Below are positions 4,831 to 8,206 of a stretch of 8,206 nt of DNA, piece by piece. The stretch is from XYD1-FULL-44-32 sp964355855. Its GTDB lineage: Bacteria > Patescibacteriota > Minisyncoccia > Phycocordibacterales > XYD1-FULL-46-19. The DNA lies in assembly GCA_964355855.1 (NCBI GenBank), contig CAYHFD010000027.1, forward strand, positions 1 through 8,206. The letters run 5' to 3'. Under the pieces are notes generated by a model. The model was not told the DNA's origin, ran no database searches, and saw nothing but the letters and a program-made list of their open reading frames with translations. The translations under genes were made by a program, and so were the position numbers. Each line of letters opens with the position of its first letter. Within the stretch, counting starts at the first letter, position 1.

Positions 4831-4856
4831 CCCGCCGAAGCCTCGGCGTAGGCGGG
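4831..4856. repeat. GC-rich palindrome upstream of dnaE
   Basis: CCCGCC (4831-4836) pairs with GGCGGG (4851-4856); an alternative inner stem pairs GCCGA (4834-4838) with TCGGC (4843-4847). The nine bases GCCGAGGCT on its minus strand also occur on the plus strand at 829-837 inside the inverted repeat behind rnc, which suggests the same repeat family. Confidence 0.6.
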
Positions 4857-4865
4857 GAATTTGCC

Positions 4866-4885
4866 TGTCTGCCTGCCCGCAGACA
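4866..4885. repeat. 7-bp perfect hairpin occupying the -35 region of dnaE
   Basis: TGTCTGC and GCAGACA enclose a 6-base loop CTGCCC. The loop is exactly where a -35 hexamer would lie for the -10 box at 4896-4901 with a 17-bp spacer. GAATTTG flanks the palindrome as a direct repeat (4857-4863 and 4888-4894). It could be an operator or an inserted palindromic unit. Confidence 0.55.
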
Positions 4886-4892
4886 AAGAATT

Positions 4893-4901
4893 TGTTATAC
4901 T
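4893..4901 (+). promoter_or_regulatory. Extended -10 promoter of dnaE (leaderless type)
   Basis: TGT-TATACT ends six bases before the ATG at 4908, so the predicted transcription start falls about on the initiation codon. There is no SD in the preceding 20 bases and no -35 consensus; a palindrome is there instead. Confidence 0.65.
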
Positions 4902-4907
4902 CCAATC

Positions 4908-7900
4908 ATGTCTTTCGTCCACCTCCACACCCATAGCCACTATTCCCTGCTTGACGGTCTATCAAAAATCGATGCTTTAGTAAAAAAAGCCAAGCAATAT
5001 GGTATGCCCGCCATCGGTCTCACCGATCATGGCACCATGTATGGGGTTATTGAATTTTATGAAAAATGTGTCAAAGAAGGTATAAAACCTATTATCGGCG
5101 TTGAAGCCTATGTCGCCGTCCGTAGTCGCCACGATAAAGAAGCGGGGATTGACTCTAAACGCTACCATCTAACTCTATTGGCCCAAAACACAGCCGGCTA
5201 TCGTAACCTAATTAAACTCACCACCCTTGCCCACACCGAAGGCTATTATTACAAACCACGAGTTGATAAAGAATTACTGCGCGAATGTGCCGAGGGTCTT
5301 ATCTGCCTATCTGGTTGCCCTGGTGGCGAACTAGCCGAAGCGTTAGCGGCCAACAACCTCGACCGTGGTCGCAAAATTGTTGCCGATTGGCTCTCTATTT
5401 TTGGTAAAGAAAATTTATATCTAGAAGTAATGAACCACCCCGAAGTTGAAAATATTCAAAATATTCACGCTGGTTTAAAAATATTAGCCCAAGAGTATAA
5501 CTTGCCATTTGTGGCTACCTGGGACTCACACTATATAGAAAAAAATGATGCCGAGGCCCAAGACACTTTAGTGGCCATCAACACTGGAACGGAAGTTGGC
5601 CAAAGCAGGATGTCGATGAAAGCCGGTGACTATTCTTTTATTGATCCAACCGAAGCAGAAAAAATTTATGCCGATTGGCCCGAAGCGGTGGCCAACACGG
5701 TTAAAATTGCTGACCGTTGTAGTTTGGAAATAACTTTAGGTAAATTTGTTTTTCCAGAATTTCAAATTGAAAAAGACGAAACCGCTGACAGTCAGCTAAA
5801 AAAATTGGCCCTCAAGGGTCTGGCTAAACGTGGTCTCGGACAAAGCGAAGAAGCCAACAAAAGACTAGAGTATGAATTAGATATTATAAAATTTAAAGGT
5901 TACGCTGGCTACTTTTTAGTGGTAGAAGACCTTATCCGCTACGCTCGCGACCATGATATTTATTACAATATTCGCGGTTCGGTGGCCGGTTCAATTACCA
6001 CTTACGCCCTAGATATTACCAAACTTGACCCGATTGCCTATCAAATCCCTTTTGAACGATTTTTAAACCCCGAGCGACCATCGGCCCCGGATATCGATAT
6101 GGACTTTGCCGATAATCGTCGTGACGAAATTATTGAATATGCCAAACAAAAATATGGCGCCGATAAAGTGGCCCAGATTGGAACTTTTGGGACAATGATG
6201 GCCCGCGGTTCGGTGCGTGATGTGGCCCGGGCTTTAGGTTACCCCTATTTAGTCGGCGATCGGCTATCTAAAATGATCCCCATGGGCTCACAAGGGTTTC
6301 CGATGACTATCGACCGCGCCATGGAAATGGTACCCGAGCTAAAGGAGGCCTATGACAATGAAAACGACACCGCTAAAATTTTAGACCTCGCCAAAAAAAT
6401 TGAGGGTTCAGCGCGCCATATTTCCGTTCACGCGGCGGGTGTCGTAATTGCCCCCTCTCCCCTTTTGGAATATGTACCAATCCAATGGGACCCTAAAGGT
6501 GAATCACTAATCACCCAATATGACATGTATAGTGTGGGTGAAGATGGGGTGGGGCTGACCAAGTTTGATTTTCTTGGTTTGCGCAATCTGTCAATTTTGG
6601 CCGATACGGTTAAATTGGTCGCCAAAATCTATGCCAAAAAAGTTGACCTCGAAACTATTCCGATAGACGACAAAACCACTTTCGAGATGCTCGCTCGAGG
6701 TGAAACCGAGGGTCTGTTCCAATTAAACGGCGCCGGTATGACCCGTTGGCTAAAAGAACTTAAACCAAACACCATACATGACATAAACGCCATGGTGGCC
6801 CTGTACCGCCCGGGACCGATGCAATTTATTCCCGACTATATTGCAAGGAAACACAATGCCAAACTTATTTCCTATCTTGATCCAGCGCTGGAAAATATCT
6901 TGAAACAAACTTACGGCGTGTTGGTGTACCAAGACGATCTTTTGATTATGGCTCACGACCTCGCTGGCTATACTTGGGGTGAAGTGGACAAATTTCGCAA
7001 GGCGGTTGGAAAAAAGATCCCGGAACTGATGGCCGAACAAAGAGAAAAATTTATCAAGGGTTGTATTGAACACACCGGTTGGACTAAAGAAAAAGCGACC
7101 GAGGTCTGGACTTGGCTTGAACCATTTGCGGCTTACGGTTTTAACAAAGCCCATTCGGCTTCGTATGGCCGAGTGGCTTATCAAACTGCCTATATGAAAG
7201 CCAACTTTTCCGTTGTCTACATGTGCGCCTGTCTGACCGCCGAATCAGGTGATATTGAACAAGTAGCGATTTATGTTGATGAGGCTAAAAGAATGGGTAT
7301 AAAAATATTACCGCCAGATGTAAATGAAAGTTTTGGTTATTTTACCGTCGTCGCTGAACCAGATAAAACTGTGGCCGACAGTCGAGCCATTCGTTTTGGC
7401 TTATACACTATCAAAAACTTTGGTAAAGATATTGGTGATGCGATTGTGGCCGAGCGAAAAAAAGGTGGCCCATTTAAAACTTTTGCTGAATTTCTAGATC
7501 GCATTAACCATAAAAATTTAAACCGTAAATCTCTTGAAGCCCTAATCAAATCTGGCGCTCTCGACTCGCTGGGTGAAGAACGAGGTACCATGCTTGGCAA
7601 TATTGAAATCGCCTTGGAATATGCCAAGCAAGCCATCCACTCTGGTGGCCAAGATTCACTGTTTGGCGAGATGACCGACCAGTCTAGCCTCCCCGCTTTT
7701 CGTCTAAAACTCTATCCGGCGATTGAAACTAAAGAACGTCTGGTTTGGGAAAAAGAATTGCTGGGCTTGTATATTTCTGGTCACCCCTTAGATGCTTTCC
7801 GGGCTAAATTTTCTCGTCTAGAAAATACTATTAACCACAACAAACATTTGCCCGACGGCACTTCAACCACCGTGGGCGGAATAGTGGAAGAAGTAAAAGT

Positions 7901-8105
7901 TATCTACACCAAAAAAGGTGAAGCGATGGCCTTTGTGCGAGTTGCGGATCTGACCGACAAATTGGAAACGGTCTTTTTTGCCGATCGTTATCAAAACTTT
8001 AAAAGTATTTTAGTACCAGATACTTGTATCGCCTTAAAAGGTAAAATAAATTATCGTAATGGTGAGCCAAGTCTTTTGGTGGAGGCGGTGAAAGTTTTAG
8101 AGTGA
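4908..8105 (+). CDS. dnaE: DNA polymerase III alpha subunit (replicative DNA polymerase)
   Basis: 1065 residues from the ATG at 4908, chosen because MSFVHLHTH matches the family N-terminus; the open frame reaches back to 4806, but those 34 codons run through repeats and the -10 box. Domains: PHP (about 1-270) with HLHTH (5-9), D40-H41, E66, D206 and H208, so most metal ligands of an active PHP proofreading exonuclease are kept, unlike E. coli. The polymerase catalytic triad is D397 and D399 (PDIDMDF) and D554 (KFDFLGL), equivalent to E. coli D401, D403 and D555. The conserved LYRPGPM, YGVLVYQDD and NKAHSASYG segments follow. A clamp-binding motif QDSLF is at 915-919 (E. coli 920-924). An OB fold covers about 985-1060. 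The protein ends directly after it and lacks the C-terminal tau-binding domain of E. coli DnaE (1160 residues). Confidence 0.97.
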   Translation: MSFVHLHTHSHYSLLDGLSKIDALVKKAKQYGMPAIGLTDHGTMYGVIEFYEKCVKEGIKPIIGVEAYVAVRSRHDKEAGIDSKRYHLTLLAQNTAGYRNLIKLTTLAHTEGYYYKPRVDKELLRECAEGLICLSGCPGGELAEALAANNLDRGRKIVADWLSIFGKENLYLEVMNHPEVENIQNIHAGLKILAQEYNLPFVATWDSHYIEKNDAEAQDTLVAINTGTEVGQSRMSMKAGDYSFIDPTEAEKIYADWPEAVANTVKIADRCSLEITLGKFVFPEFQIEKDETADSQLKKLALKGLAKRGLGQSEEANKRLEYELDIIKFKGYAGYFLVVEDLIRYARDHDIYYNIRGSVAGSITTYALDITKLDPIAYQIPFERFLNPERPSAPDIDMDFADNRRDEIIEYAKQKYGADKVAQIGTFGTMMARGSVRDVARALGYPYLVGDRLSKMIPMGSQGFPMTIDRAMEMVPELKEAYDNENDTAKILDLAKKIEGSARHISVHAAGVVIAPSPLLEYVPIQWDPKGESLITQYDMYSVGEDGVGLTKFDFLGLRNLSILADTVKLVAKIYAKKVDLETIPIDDKTTFEMLARGETEGLFQLNGAGMTRWLKELKPNTIHDINAMVALYRPGPMQFIPDYIARKHNAKLISYLDPALENILKQTYGVLVYQDDLLIMAHDLAGYTWGEVDKFRKAVGKKIPELMAEQREKFIKGCIEHTGWTKEKATEVWTWLEPFAAYGFNKAHSASYGRVAYQTAYMKANFSVVYMCACLTAESGDIEQVAIYVDEAKRMGIKILPPDVNESFGYFTVVAEPDKTVADSRAIRFGLYTIKNFGKDIGDAIVAERKKGGPFKTFAEFLDRINHKNLNRKSLEALIKSGALDSLGEERGTMLGNIEIALEYAKQAIHSGGQDSLFGEMTDQSSLPAFRLKLYPAIETKERLVWEKELLGLYISGHPLDAFRAKFSRLENTINHNKHLPDGTSTTVGGIVEEVKVIYTKKGEAMAFVRVADLTDKLETVFFADRYQNFKSILVPDTCIALKGKINYRNGEPSLLVEAVKVLE

Positions 8106-8160
8106 CGCTCACATTTCTAATTTTTGGACTGGGGACGCTTCGTAAATTGGAAATTAACTA

Positions 8161-8181
8161 CCTCGCAGCAAGCTGACGAGG
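8161..8181. repeat. Short palindromic element, copy 2 (bulged-A hairpin)
   Basis: CCTCG + CAGC, an AA loop, GCTG, one unpaired A at 8176, then CGAGG. It has the same layout as 23-43, with base pairs exchanged in both arms so that pairing is preserved. TA on each side extends the stem by two pairs. It lies 55 bp after the dnaE stop and might end or stabilise that transcript, although no T-run follows. The rest of 8106-8206 shows no gene. Confidence 0.6.
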
Positions 8182-8186
8182 TATAT

Positions 8187-8195
8187 TGCTATCAT
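8187..8195 (+). promoter_or_regulatory. Possible extended -10 pointing out of the window
   Basis: TGC-TATCAT resembles the extended -10 boxes before dnaE and rpmF. No ATG occurs in the 11 bases left, so a target gene, if any, lies beyond the window. The box overlaps the inverted repeat GGTAT/ATACC around 8180-8199. Confidence 0.25.
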
Positions 8196-8206
8196 ACCAC
8201 GCCTTC

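Noticed and set aside
4666..4905. 79-codon minus-strand open frame in the divergent gap
   Set aside because: It is the reverse reading of the palindromes and AT-rich repeats upstream of dnaE, with no domain and no plausible start signal.
4806..4907. 34-residue N-terminal extension of DnaE
   Set aside because: The codons lie in tandem and inverted repeats and in the -10 box, and DnaE homology starts at MSFVHLHTH.

Overview
The window reads as chromosomal DNA of a Candidate Phyla Radiation (Patescibacteria, Parcubacteria-like) bacterium. The indications are an L32 protein of the short 'VRMRH..H' Parcubacteria type, a NusB fused to a NUDIX domain, a DnaE that stops right after its OB fold, start codons sitting 6-9 nt behind an extended -10 box with no Shine-Dalgarno, and intergenic gaps filled with small palindromes of a style I associate with these genomes. 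UGA is used as stop (dnaE, the dipeptidase, the membrane protein), so this is not one of the UGA-recoded CPR lineages. The lineage call is inference from sequence style and not from a search.

Layout. Positions 1-190 hold no convincing gene, only repeats. From 191 to 4661 everything is on the minus strand. In transcription order this is a small membrane-anchored protein (4107-4661) coupled by an ATGA overlap to RNase HII (3472-4110), then a GC-rich NUDIX hydrolase with its own promoter, SD and terminator (2897-3391), then ribosomal protein L32 (2557-2799), the NusB-NUDIX fusion (1589-2506), RNase III (892-1602) and a VanX-type D-Ala-D-Ala dipeptidase (191-763). A 246-bp divergent gap (4662-4907) with tandem and inverted repeats leads to the plus-strand replicative polymerase dnaE (4908-8105). 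The last 101 bp are non-coding, with a palindrome and a possible promoter pointing out of the window.

How it fits together. Most genes are core information processing: translation (L32), rRNA transcription antitermination (NusB), rRNA and dsRNA processing (RNase III), removal of ribonucleotides or RNA from DNA (RNase HII) and DNA synthesis (DnaE). rpmF-nusB-rnc form one same-strand block. The NUDIX gene at 2897-3391 differs from its surroundings in base composition, promoter type and translation signal, and looks like an inserted self-contained cassette.

The most interesting points are: (i) the NusB-NUDIX fusion; (ii) a repeated leaderless-promoter architecture; (iii) the alien NUDIX cassette, whose SD and TTG start lie inside a perfect 8-bp inverted repeat; (iv) a 22-bp-stem branched inverted repeat starting at the rnc stop codon; and (v) two palindromes at opposite ends of the window with the same architecture (5 bp, 4 bp, AA loop, bulged A) but base-pair-compensated sequences. 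I see no CRISPR array, tRNA, rRNA, transposase or obvious new defence system.
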